Positions 1 through 7,714 of a DNA stretch of 64,000 nt are shown here, piece after piece. The position numbers and the translations under genes were made by a program. The notes beneath the pieces were generated by a model. It did not search any database and was not told the DNA's origin. It saw nothing but the letters and a program-made list of their open reading frames with translations. Where the stretch lies: assembly GCF_005116675.2 (NCBI RefSeq), contig NZ_CP050699.1, positions 1,201,001 through 1,265,000 on the forward strand. Reading direction: 5' to 3'. Position 1 is the first letter of the stretch. Each line of letters starts with the position of its first letter. The stretch is from Desulfosediminicola ganghwensis. Its GTDB lineage: Bacteria > Desulfobacterota > Desulfobulbia > Desulfobulbales > Desulfocapsaceae.

Positions 1-839
1 ATTACCCCTGGCTGATCCAGCAGAGCCGGGGTGTGGAACTGGTGTTGTTGCCGGATGTGGGGGAAACCGGGGGTAACGGCACTTTACTCGGCTGGTCAAT
101 GGGAGATCTCGAAAAACTGGTGACCAGCAGAACCAGGGTTATTGCCATCAGCCATGTACAGTTTGCCAGTGGTTTTGCTGCCGACCTGGTTGAGCTGGGA
201 GCGTTTTGTAAGGAGCGGGATATCGATCTGGTGGTCGATTGCGCCCAGAGTTTTGGCTGTCTGCCGGTCTACCCCGAAGAATGTAATATCGCTGCCATCG
301 CCACCTCGGGCTGGAAGTGGCTGATGGGCCCTTTTGGCGCGGGCCTGATGTACACCTCGCCAGAGTTTCGTGCCAAGTTACGTATCACCATGGGTGGTCC
401 GTCGATGATGGAGCAGGGGCTCGATTATCTTGATCTGAGTTGGCAACCTCACAAGGATGGCAGGATGTTCGAATTCTCAGCCTCGCCCTTTGATCATATG
501 GCGGCGCTGGCGGAAGTAATGGAGAATGTTTTTGCCAGAAACTCCATGGAGCAGGTGCGTGACGAGGTGTTTCGCCTGCAGGACCTTTTTGTGGCAGAGT
601 TGTTGTCTCTGGGCGTTACCGGGAGGGAAGCGAAAGTGCTGATGCCGACTCAAAAGCATCGATCGGGTATCGTGCCGATCCAGGTTGCAGCAGACCCGCA
701 GGCCGTCATGGCCAAGTTGCAGAGCGAGGGGGTGACGTTCACCGGGCCTACAGGCGTTCTGCGCCTGGCACCTCATTTTTATATGAGTGATGCGCAGATC
801 GTAAAAGCGGCTCATGTTTTCAAAAACGTTGTCGGCTGA
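1..839 (+). CDS. class V aminotransferase (PLP), 5' end outside the window
   Basis: The reading frame is open from base 3 to the TGA at 839, so the N-terminus lies before the window. The visible part carries fold-type I PLP-enzyme motifs: an aspartate in VVDCAQSFG (about base 234) that should contact the pyridine nitrogen, and SGWKWLMGPFGAG (about 306-345), whose lysine is the expected Schiff-base residue. The C-terminal small domain is complete. Class V enzymes include cysteine desulfurases, kynureninases, phosphoserine and serine-glyoxylate transaminases. Nothing visible picks the substrate, and no catalytic-Cys loop of a desulfurase can be recognised in this part. No downstream gene is coupled to it: the next CDS starts about 170 bases later with its own ribosome site. 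The family call is solid and the substrate is unknown. Confidence 0.85.
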   Translation, partial: YPWLIQQSRGVELVLLPDVGETGGNGTLLGWSMGDLEKLVTSRTRVIAISHVQFASGFAADLVELGAFCKERDIDLVVDCAQSFGCLPVYPEECNIAAIATSGWKWLMGPFGAGLMYTSPEFRAKLRITMGGPSMMEQGLDYLDLSWQPHKDGRMFEFSASPFDHMAALAEVMENVFARNSMEQVRDEVFRLQDLFVAELLSLGVTGREAKVLMPTQKHRSGIVPIQVAADPQAVMAKLQSEGVTFTGPTGVLRLAPHFYMSDAQIVKAAHVFKNVVG

Positions 840-1009
840 GGGGCGAAATGTACGGAAGACTCCATATAATAGAGAATTGGAGTTGCAGGGTAGAGAGAAA
901 ATAGAGCGTGTGATACGGTTATAGTTTGTTATGACATTGTCCGGTTCAGGCCATTCATCCGTTAAAATTACTTGTGATAACGAATTCAGACGCACAACAG
1001 GAGGCGCAT

Positions 1010-1873
1010 GTGAAACTCAGACACCTGGTTGTATGTATTTCATTATTGGCTCTGGCTGTGACTGCAGACGCTAAAGACAAGAACCCTTTTCTCCAGAACC
1101 TGCCGTTTGAAAGCGGTAAAATTCAGTACGCAATATCGGGAATGGAAGAGGGCACCGAGATTCTGTACGTTCGCGGCTACGGTGAACAGACGGCTACGTA
1201 TCGCCAAACCATAACCAGTATGATGGGGATGAAGGTCGAGAACAAGACCCTTGAAATCACAGACCCGGAGTGGGTTTACAGTTACGATCTGAATGAAGAG
1301 AGCGGGGTGAAGAGTGTCAACCCCATCAGGCTCATGGTGGAGGAGTACGAGAAGCTGAGCGGAGCAGAACAAAACACGGTGCAGCAGAACTCAGAGCGGT
1401 TTGGCATGAGCGTCGTCAATGGTCTGGGCGGCAGTGTCGAGCAGTTCGCGGCGCGTATTCTCGGCTATGATTGTGACAAATCAAGCGCCATGGGGGTCAC
1501 GGTATACTCCATACGCGGCTCGTCATTGCCTCTCAAGACCGAGTCAGACCTGATGGGCATGAAGATGGACATGGTGGCAACCTCGCTTGACAAGGGAAGG
1601 GTGGATGGCAAATATTTTAAACATCCGGCCGGGATTGAGGCCATCTACGATAAAGAATCGGAAATGATGGCGAGACATATGGCCCAGCAGACCATCGCCT
1701 GGTTGAAAGATCCATACGGTTCATCTTCACCACAGATGAGAATGATGCAGTCTGGTCCGACACAGCACGCCGGTGGTCGTATGCACCATGTGGCCGAGGA
1801 CGAACAACCGTCTATGGATGAGGCCATGAAGCTCCTCAAGGGCATGTTTGGCGATCAGCCGCAGCCAGAGTGA
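1010..1873 (+). CDS. secreted Met-rich protein of unknown function
   Basis: I place the start at GTG 1010 because AGGAGG lies at 999-1004, five bases upstream. The next residues (MKLRHLVVCISLLALAVTADA) form a classic Sec signal peptide: a basic start, a hydrophobic core and an AxA-type cleavage site. An in-frame ATG at 974 exists but would bury that signal. The mature protein (about 265 aa) has no transmembrane segment. It is rich in methionine clusters (SMMGMK, LMGMKMDM, MMARHM, MRMMQ) and has a His/Met-rich tail near residues 245-270, which could bind a soft metal such as copper. That is inference only. It is probably periplasmic. I do not recognise the family with confidence; DUF4412-like proteins have a similar look. 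Confidence 0.75.
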   Translation: MKLRHLVVCISLLALAVTADAKDKNPFLQNLPFESGKIQYAISGMEEGTEILYVRGYGEQTATYRQTITSMMGMKVENKTLEITDPEWVYSYDLNEESGVKSVNPIRLMVEEYEKLSGAEQNTVQQNSERFGMSVVNGLGGSVEQFAARILGYDCDKSSAMGVTVYSIRGSSLPLKTESDLMGMKMDMVATSLDKGRVDGKYFKHPAGIEAIYDKESEMMARHMAQQTIAWLKDPYGSSSPQMRMMQSGPTQHAGGRMHHVAEDEQPSMDEAMKLLKGMFGDQPQPE

Positions 1874-2129
1874 AACTATCTTCTTGGAATTGCTGGAGGC
1901 TTTGTGAATTCAGGTGTTCGGCCCTATACTTTGGCCTGATCTGTGCTACAATATTTAGTGCACGATCTATGAAGATACAGTGGTTCGGATTGAAGGTTTA
2001 TGCTGACGGTGACCGCAGCAGAAAAGGGCGTCAGCAGGAAAAACGCAAAAGAGTTTGAAGGTCGGTCGTTGAAATTCCGTGAGTTTTGCTGATTTGGCGA
2101 GAAAGTAGAAAAAAAGGGTGAAAAAGTCG
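1874..2129. other. intergenic region before the tRNA cluster
   Basis: No gene is supported here. Short open frames on both strands lack ribosome sites and protein-like composition. The stretch ends at the tRNA-Asn promoter. Confidence 0.5.
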
Positions 2130-2158
2130 TTGACACTACCCCCCCATTCGTCTATATT
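2130..2158 (+). promoter_or_regulatory. sigma-70 type promoter of tRNA-Asn
   Basis: A TTGACA -35 box (2130-2135) and a TATATT -10 box (2153-2158) are separated by exactly 17 bases, about 55 bases before the mature tRNA. This is a near-consensus promoter, as expected for stable RNA. The tRNA-Pro that follows 55 bases after tRNA-Asn is probably co-transcribed. Confidence 0.8.
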
Positions 2159-2213
2159 CTCGCCTCATCCGGTTGCGACGGGCAAAACGAATTGTCGCTG
2201 GCGGATAGTTTAA

Positions 2214-2289
2214 TCCTCGGTAGCTCAGTTGGTAGAGCAGGTGGCTGTTAACCACCCTGTCGGCGGTTCGAGTCCGTCCCGGGGAGCCA
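2214..2289 (+). tRNA. tRNA-Asn (GTT)
   Basis: The 76-base cloverleaf has acceptor stem TCCTCGG/CCGGGGA, the D-loop AGCTCAGTTGGTAGAGC, an anticodon arm with loop CTGTTAA (anticodon GTT), the T-arm GGTTCGAGTCC, and an encoded CCA. A copy differing at one variable-loop base lies at 60064-60139. Confidence 0.97.
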
Positions 2290-2343
2290 ACAAATACCTA
2301 GCCCGGTTGATTGTTTGAGATCGGGCTGTTTTTTTGATAGAGT

Positions 2344-2421
2344 CGGGGCGTAGCGCAGCCTGGTTAGCGCGCCTGCCTTGGGAGCAGGAGGCCGTAGGTT
2401 CGAATCCTACCGCCCCGACCA
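2344..2421 (+). tRNA. tRNA-Pro (TGG), integration target of the island
   Basis: The cloverleaf has acceptor stem CGGGGCG/CGCCCCG, anticodon loop CTTGGGA (anticodon TGG), T-arm GGTTCGAATCC and an encoded CCA. Its 3' half from base 2377 is repeated at 32549-32597, so the island uses this gene as attB and restores it on integration. The 5' half is present only here, so this is the functional copy. Confidence 0.97.
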
Positions 2422-2425
2422 TCGA
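2377..2425 (+). repeat. attL core repeat (tRNA-Pro 3' end)
   Basis: This 49-bp stretch is identical to 32549-32597. It runs from the anticodon loop through CCA and four bases beyond. Identity stops on both sides (C versus A on the left, T versus A on the right). Confidence 0.95.
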
Positions 2426-2429
2426 TTTC

Positions 2430-2464
2430 AAGCACTTACGGCAATATGCTGTAAGTGCTTTTTT
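2430..2464 (+). terminator. rho-independent terminator after tRNA-Pro
   Basis: Stem 2430-2442 with 2448-2460 (AAGCACTTAC with GTAAGTGCTT plus a G-T and two GC pairs), loop AATAT, then a T run. It lies inside the island, so the element brought its own terminator for the tRNA. Confidence 0.85.
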
Positions 2465-2466
2465 CG

Positions 2467-2490
2467 TTTTTGCAGACTTTTTGCAAACAA
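2467..2490 (+). promoter_or_regulatory. candidate integrase arm sites, left end
   Basis: Two tandem copies of TTTTTGCA separated by GAC and followed by AAC. Similar TTTGCA-type boxes flank the integrase start (32369-32395), and a related pair lies outside the right repeat (about 32639-32664). The placement next to the att cores suggests arm-type binding sites for the P4-type integrase. This is inference. Confidence 0.4.
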
Positions 2491-2561
2491 ATGGTGGTCT
2501 ATTTAAAGTGACTTCCAGGTCTTAAACGAAAAGTTCAAATCCTCTGGAATCTAGCATATAA

Positions 2562-2599
2562 AACATTGGGCTTCAGCTAATTGGCTGAAGCCCAATGTT
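2562..2599. terminator. strong inverted repeat, possible bidirectional terminator
   Basis: Perfect 16-bp arms (2562-2577 and 2584-2599; AACATTGGGCTTCAGC and its complement) around a 6-base loop. The T runs on either side are weak. It closes the minus-strand cluster at 2.6-3.5 kb. Confidence 0.55.
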
Positions 2600-3121
2600 C
2601 ATTTCTTGTGTATTCTTCACGCGCTATAGGTTTCGAACCATATTTCCAACAGTGTTGAGGCTCTCGTAAAAGAAAAACCGGAGTTTCATGATTCAACTGA
2701 TCGAGGAGGGGACGGGCATTGGTTATCCCTTGGTAAAAAAATCCCTTAGCTACAAGTTTTGTGATTGCTGAGAAGCGGTTTGTAATGCTTACGTCAATTT
2801 TGTAGCTGGTCTTGGCACTTCTACTCGCTGCCGGGGGCGCCTTCACTGAAAGTGATGTTCTTTTCCTCTGTAAGTCTCCAAATTTTGAAAATGTTTTTTC
2901 ACCACCCCTTCCTGGATCAGAGAATCTTTTTGGGTTCTTTACGGAGCCTGACCGGATGTGGCTGGTGTAGTGGGGGGCCTTGGTGGAGTCTCTGGCAATT
3001 GACAACTCCCTCGCCGGTGTAACGCCTTTCTGAAGGTGTTGAGAATATCGTCCCAGTCCCACAAGTATCGAGCCAGGGGCTTTTGCTCTTCGGTGGGGCG
3101 CCCTGCGCTTGTTTTGCTCAA
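2577..3121 (-). other. possible small minus-strand gene(s), doubtful
   Basis: Two overlapping minus-strand frames occur here: 2939-3121 (60 aa, opening MSKTSAGRPTEEQKPLARYL) and 2577-3062 (161 aa). The first has a plausible N-terminus and the second a plausible C-terminal half, as if one gene had been frameshifted near 3000. The second frame ends inside the hairpin loop at 2578-2583. I recognise no family and see no motif. They may be decayed cargo between the att site and the small gene at 3243. Confidence 0.25.
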
Positions 3122-3242
3122 TGTCTTTCAGGGGCTAGATAGCCGCGATGTTGTAGCGGAACTTGACCGATTCGCCACCTTAACCCTGGTGGACGTCTTC
3201 GGTGATCCGGACATTGCTGAGGTGTTGAGGTCAGTTCAGGTA

Positions 3243-3545
3243 CTACAGCTCCGACCAGTCGTTCATCTCTTCCTCCGGTTCTAGCAGGATGTACTCTCTC
3301 AGTACCACCTCCTCAGCTTCGTGGTTCTGATACCCTGCCCTCAGCAACTGCTGAATCTCCCTATGCGCCCTTTCCGCCGCCTTTTGGGCGTCGTACCTGA
3401 GTCTCCCCGCCTCCTGCAGTGCCGCTGTCTCCTTCGGACGCCATTCCTTCCAGTGCCGAAGCGCCAGGTTCCGCAGTTGCGGTATCGTCTTGCCGTATGG
3501 AGCCCCCATCGCGGCCATCGCCTGCTGCATGTTCGTTATGGCCAT
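3243..3545 (-). CDS. 100-aa charged hypothetical protein
   Basis: The start is ATG at 3545 (MAITNMQQAMAAMGAPYGKT) with a GGGAGGGG ribosome site just upstream. A longer frame to 3620 exists but lacks a ribosome site. The first 25 residues are Met/Ala/Gln rich. The rest is a predicted long charged helix (RLRYDAQKAAERAHREIQQL) and an acidic tail (LEPEEEMNDW). There is no signal peptide or membrane segment. The family is not recognised. Its position near the island's left edge suggests accessory cargo. Confidence 0.5.
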   Translation of the reverse strand: MAITNMQQAMAAMGAPYGKTIPQLRNLALRHWKEWRPKETAALQEAGRLRYDAQKAAERAHREIQQLLRAGYQNHEAEEVVLREYILLEPEEEMNDWSEL

Positions 3546-3752
3546 ATCCCCTCCCTTACTTTTATAGGCCGAGGTAGTTAACCTGTTCTTTGCTGAAAAA
3601 CGTTCTGCTAATTTCGACAAGCGATTGCCAACACCTTCAATGCTAACCTACATCTTTTGAAGACGCTGCAGGCTAGCTAGAGTGCGTCTTCTATCATTGT
3701 TTTGTATCAGATTGATTTACACCGGTCACCATTAAGCACTTTAAATGTTCAG
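3546..3752. other. short gap with no recognised feature
   Basis: I see no gene. It separates two minus-strand genes and probably contains the promoter of the 100-aa gene. Confidence 0.4.
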
Positions 3753-4313
3753 TTACAAAACAAAATCTCCCATCTGGTAAAGTTTGTGCACTAAGCGAGC
3801 CTCATGCATGGCATCATCAGCACCACGGTGAGCTTCGACATATGGTTCTCCTGGAAAAAAATGCGCCCATGCTTCTTCAAATTTTGGCCACTTGTATTTC
3901 CCATGACTAGGGTGGCGTGAGGGTAATCCGCAGATAGGTGTCGCTAGTTTCATAGGGCATTCCAACTCTTTCGGAATGGATATGCTCCTTGAAGACAAAA
4001 AATCAAAATCAAAATTTTTGTTATATGCGGTGACTCCTAACGGATAACTATTAAGAGTATTTTGGATAACTTCTAATAGGTCTTGGAGTAATGGAGCATT
4101 TAATACATCGTCAATGCGCATGTCGCTGTTTTGAAAAATCCATGCATTGAAGGGATTTGATCGAAAAGGCTCTTCTACACACAAACTGTCAAAAACTACT
4201 CGCCTTCCTCCAGTGTTGAGATCCAACTCAACAATCCCAACTTCGCAGATAGTTCCACCGTCATTCAAAAATCCTGTGGTTTCTATATCTACTACAGCGA
4301 TTTGTTTGGACAT
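3753..4313 (-). CDS. DEDDh-family 3'-5' exonuclease
   Basis: This 186-aa protein has the three motifs of the DnaQ/RNase T superfamily: ExoI VVDIETTGF near residue 7 with the DxE pair, ExoII TAYNKNFDFDFL near residue 95, and ExoIII HRGADDAMHEARLV near residue 160 with the DEDDh-type histidine and aspartate. These residues bind two metal ions and cleave single-stranded DNA or RNA 3' ends. The length fits stand-alone exonucleases rather than a polymerase III subunit. It is transcribed away from the defence operon, about 560 bases upstream of it, and lies inside the island. It could be an accessory defence nuclease or satellite DNA-processing enzyme. The fold is clear and the role is inference. 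Confidence 0.85.
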   Translation of the reverse strand: MSKQIAVVDIETTGFLNDGGTICEVGIVELDLNTGGRRVVFDSLCVEEPFRSNPFNAWIFQNSDMRIDDVLNAPLLQDLLEVIQNTLNSYPLGVTAYNKNFDFDFLSSRSISIPKELECPMKLATPICGLPSRHPSHGKYKWPKFEEAWAHFFPGEPYVEAHRGADDAMHEARLVHKLYQMGDFVL

Positions 4314-4777
4314 ATATTCGTTCCCTTATGATTTTGAATGTGCTGATTATTTGATGTGTTGTTAGCACGCTTGGCGACCGTAAAGTTCGCGCCCTTATCA
4401 CTCATTTATTACTTGATTACTCAATAATCGTTGCGTGAACGATAATAGATGACATCCCTGGTGGCCAATTGCCTGATTGTCTTGGTCATAGGGAGACCTT
4501 AGTTGATTACCTCTTCACATCCATTAACTTGGCAATGATGTCTTCCGGGCGATGACGCTTCTTGGTCATGACCTGAGCCCTTATCAATATCAGGTTCAAG
4601 CTATATTTAACACTACAGCACATGAATCCCAAAAGTCTGACGGACTCATAGGGGGGATATTGTGCAAGCAGTTAAATAAATATAGAAAGCAATATCTTAA
4701 TCGTCACGACTGCATTTGTGTAGTATTTTCGTGTTAGGCACAGCGATATAGTTCTCTGAAGTTACAGTACAATTCAA
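4314..4777. other. gap between the exonuclease and defence operon
   Basis: The only feature I can support is a short IS3 orfA relic (4507-4569). The rest shows no gene. The 3' part before 4777 forms the upstream region of the defence operon. Confidence 0.5.
4507..4569 (-). pseudogene. relic of an IS3-family OrfA N-terminus
   Basis: The 20-codon frame MTKKRHRPEDIIAKLMDVKR strongly resembles the first residues of IS3-group OrfA proteins (MTKKxRxxPEQIIAKL...), then stops. No orfB or terminal repeat remains. It marks past insertion-sequence activity upstream of the defence operon. Confidence 0.55.
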
Positions 4778-4813
4778 TTGACTGCGGCGGTGGGAGTAGT
4801 AGGATAATCCCAC
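4778..4813 (+). promoter_or_regulatory. candidate promoter/operator of the defence operon
   Basis: TTGACT (4778-4783) and TAGGAT (4800-4805) are 16 bases apart, about 70 bases before the first start codon. The -10 region sits between inverted GTGGGA (4790-4795) and TCCCAC (4808-4813), which could be an operator for a repressor. The boxes are only moderate matches. Confidence 0.4.
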
Positions 4814-4876
4814 GCAAAATGTATTGTTAGATGGGGTAATTAGAGCGCAAACGTCAACGGCAGGCTGCCTGAATAT

Positions 4877-7714
4877 ATGGAAAATCAAGTACATTATGCA
4901 CCCGGAGCGCGGGTGGTTATAAGAGATGCCGAATGGCTGGTAAGAAAAGTCGACCGTACCTCGACGGGTGGTCAGGCGATTACTGTGGTGGGTATATCCG
5001 AGCTTGTAAAGGATAAGGAAGCTATTTTTTTGAGCCGTATTGATACAGATATCGAAATCCTTGATCCTGTCGATACCAAATTGGTGCAAGACACCTCCAG
5101 TGCCTACCAGGCTTCAATGCTCTATATGGAAAGCTTGTTGCGCCGTAAGGCACCTACCGATGCCAGTCTTTATGCAGGGCATAAAGCGGCTATGGATCTT
5201 GTTCCGTATCAGCTCGACCCTGCAATACAGGCGTTAAAGCAACCACGGCAACGTATTCTTATCGCAGATGCTGTTGGTCTTGGTAAGACGCTGGCCAGCG
5301 GGATTTTGATGAGCGAGCTGATTCGGCGCGGACGCGGCAAGCGTATCCTGGTGCTGGTGGTAAAGTCCATGCTCACCCAGTTCCAGAAGGAGATGTGGAG
5401 TCGCTTTACCATCCCACTGGTGCGTCTCGACTCTGTCGGTATTAATCGGGTACGCAATAGAATCCCGACCAACCACAACCCTTTCTACTATTACGACAAA
5501 GCCATTGTCTCTATTGATACCCTGAAACAGGATACCGAGTACAGAACTCACCTCGAAAATGCCTACTGGGATATCATTGTAATCGACGAAGCACACAATG
5601 TTGCTGAGCGTGGCAACGGCAAGTCGCAAAGGGCCAAGTTGGCCAATTTGCTTGCCGACAGGTCTGACACCCTTATCATGCTCTCGGCAACCCCCCATGA
5701 CGGCAAGGCGAGAAGCTTCGCCAGCCTCATGAACATGCTTGACCCCACCGCAATTGCCAACCCGGAAGATTACGGGCCTGAAGACATTAAAGGGCTCTAT
5801 ATCCGGCGCTTTAAAAAGGACATTCAGGACCAGGTACAAAACGCCTTCAAGCCCCGTGAGATCAGCAAAGCCTACTGCCAGGCCTCACCTCTTGAAGAGC
5901 AGGCATTTGATGTGTTTGCCCGGCTCAAGTTCGCAAGACTCGATCAGCGCAAAGGGGCTGGGCAACTTTTTAAGACCACTCTTGAAAAAGCGCTGCTCTC
6001 GTCTCCTGCAGCTTGCCTGCAAACCATCAATAACAGGCTCAAGCGGCTTGAAAACGATTCAGGTAGAGAAGCATATAAGGATATTGAGAGCCTCACCGAG
6101 CTTGCCGAACAGGTTGAGGCTATAACTCCCGATCAGTTTGCCAAATACCAGAAGCTAGTTGCCGTCATCAAAGACAAGAAAAAAGGCTTTGGCTGGAGCG
6201 GCAAAAAGAAAGATGATCGCCTGGTTATTTTCACAGAGCGAATTGAGACTCTTCGTTTTCTCGAGGCAAACCTTACGGGGGAATTGGGGCTAAAAGAAGA
6301 TCAGGTCGAGATTCTCCACGGCTCAATGGCCGACATCGAACAACAGCGCATCGTGGAGGATTTCGGCAAGGAAGAGGCAAAAGTCCGGTTGCTGATCGCG
6401 TCCGATGTTGCCTCCGAAGGTATCAACCTGCATTATCTCAGCCACAGGCTCATCCATTTCGATATCCCTTGGTCGCTCATGGTGTTCCAGCAGCGTAACG
6501 GCCGTGTGGACCGTTATGGCCAGGAAAAGGCTCCCCAGATTCTCTACCTCGTCAACCAGAGTGAAAACCCGAAGATCAAGGGCGATATGCGTATACTTGA
6601 GCTTCTTATCACCAAGGATGAGGAAGCGGTGAAAAATATCGGTGATCCTTCCGCCTTGATGGGGGTCTATGATATCGATGCAGAAGAGAAGATCACCGCA
6701 GATGCCATGGAGCGAGGCCTGAGTGAAAACGAGTTCGGACAGGAGCTGGAAGCTGATGATCCGCTCTCGTTATTTTTTGAAGATGCAGATAAACAGGATG
6801 AACAGAACGACAGCGCGGTGGATGCAATTCGTTCTATGTCGAGTCTTTACCAGAACGATTACCACTACCTGAAAAGCGCAGTTAACTACCTGCGGGAGAA
6901 AGATAAGCTGCAAATCAGCTTTGATGACGACAATCAGGAAATCGAACTTTTTGCCGGGGAGGATCTGAAACGCAGACTCAAATATGTTCTGCCGCGCGAG
7001 GTATGGCCTGAGAAAGATAATTTTATTCTTTCTGCACAAACAAACACAATTCAAAACGAAATCAAGCGCAGCCGAAAAGACGAAAACGCCTGGCCGAATG
7101 TCCACTATCTCTGGGAGCAGAATCCGCTGGTCGAGTGGATTAACGACAAGGTCGTGGCAGGATTCGGCAGGCATGAAGCTCCCGTACTGACTCTTCCAGG
7201 TAGGCTGGCTGCCGGAGAGGTCGTGGTACTGCTCTCAGCACTGATCCCCAACCGTAAGGGACAACCGCTGCTGCATTACTGGCTGGGGGTGAACTTTAAT
7301 CAGGGTATTTTTCAAGAGATTGAGCGGCTTGCACCGCTTCTGGCCCGCACGGGTTTTGGCACCAGAGAATTTCCCAATCCGGATCAGGAGGTGGATCTCG
7401 ATAATCTCAAAAGGTTGCTTCCTGAAGCTGTCAAACAGACAAAAGCCTTTATGACCACTGAACGGGCAAGCTTTGAGGAAGATATCAATACTAAACTGCA
7501 AACACACCTCGACGCACTGGAGAAGCTGAAAGGCAAACAATACCGCCAGCTGGACCTCTTTTTCGAAGAAAAACGTCAGCTCAGCAAAAAAGAAGAGAAA
7601 AAACGCGAGATCGATCGCAAGTTCGACGAATTTATGCGCTGGGTGGAAGACAGCATGACCACTGAGGATAACCCGTTTATCCAGGTTATTGCCGTACTGA
7701 AGGGAGATTCCTGA
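4877..7714 (+). CDS. DrmD-like SNF2-family helicase/translocase
   Basis: This 945-aa SF2 protein belongs to the Swi2/Snf2 (RapA-like) group. Visible motifs are Walker A DAVGLGKT (131-138), DEAH (about 237-240), LSATPHDGK (about 272), motif V SDVASEGINL (about 508) and motif VI QQRNGRVDRYGQ (about 538-549). The region after about 620 is acidic and then helical, ending in a Lys/Glu-rich coil. Such proteins move on double-stranded DNA using ATP. A SNF2 ATPase directly before a large adenine methylase is the opening of class 1 DISARM (drmD-drmMI). The stop codon overlaps the next start by one base (TGATG), so translation is coupled. The ribosome site before ATG 4877 is weak. The call as DrmD rests on motifs plus neighbour, not on alignment. 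Confidence 0.8.
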   Translation: MENQVHYAPGARVVIRDAEWLVRKVDRTSTGGQAITVVGISELVKDKEAIFLSRIDTDIEILDPVDTKLVQDTSSAYQASMLYMESLLRRKAPTDASLYAGHKAAMDLVPYQLDPAIQALKQPRQRILIADAVGLGKTLASGILMSELIRRGRGKRILVLVVKSMLTQFQKEMWSRFTIPLVRLDSVGINRVRNRIPTNHNPFYYYDKAIVSIDTLKQDTEYRTHLENAYWDIIVIDEAHNVAERGNGKSQRAKLANLLADRSDTLIMLSATPHDGKARSFASLMNMLDPTAIANPEDYGPEDIKGLYIRRFKKDIQDQVQNAFKPREISKAYCQASPLEEQAFDVFARLKFARLDQRKGAGQLFKTTLEKALLSSPAACLQTINNRLKRLENDSGREAYKDIESLTELAEQVEAITPDQFAKYQKLVAVIKDKKKGFGWSGKKKDDRLVIFTERIETLRFLEANLTGELGLKEDQVEILHGSMADIEQQRIVEDFGKEEAKVRLLIASDVASEGINLHYLSHRLIHFDIPWSLMVFQQRNGRVDRYGQEKAPQILYLVNQSENPKIKGDMRILELLITKDEEAVKNIGDPSALMGVYDIDAEEKITADAMERGLSENEFGQELEADDPLSLFFEDADKQDEQNDSAVDAIRSMSSLYQNDYHYLKSAVNYLREKDKLQISFDDDNQEIELFAGEDLKRRLKYVLPREVWPEKDNFILSAQTNTIQNEIKRSRKDENAWPNVHYLWEQNPLVEWINDKVVAGFGRHEAPVLTLPGRLAAGEVVVLLSALIPNRKGQPLLHYWLGVNFNQGIFQEIERLAPLLARTGFGTREFPNPDQEVDLDNLKRLLPEAVKQTKAFMTTERASFEEDINTKLQTHLDALEKLKGKQYRQLDLFFEEKRQLSKKEEKKREIDRKFDEFMRWVEDSMTTEDNPFIQVIAVLKGDS

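Noticed and set aside
2225-2431. Minus-strand frame over tRNA-Asn and tRNA-Pro (contains GAVGFEPTASCSQG)
   Set aside because: It is the well-known spurious translation of tRNA antisense strands; both tRNAs fold perfectly.
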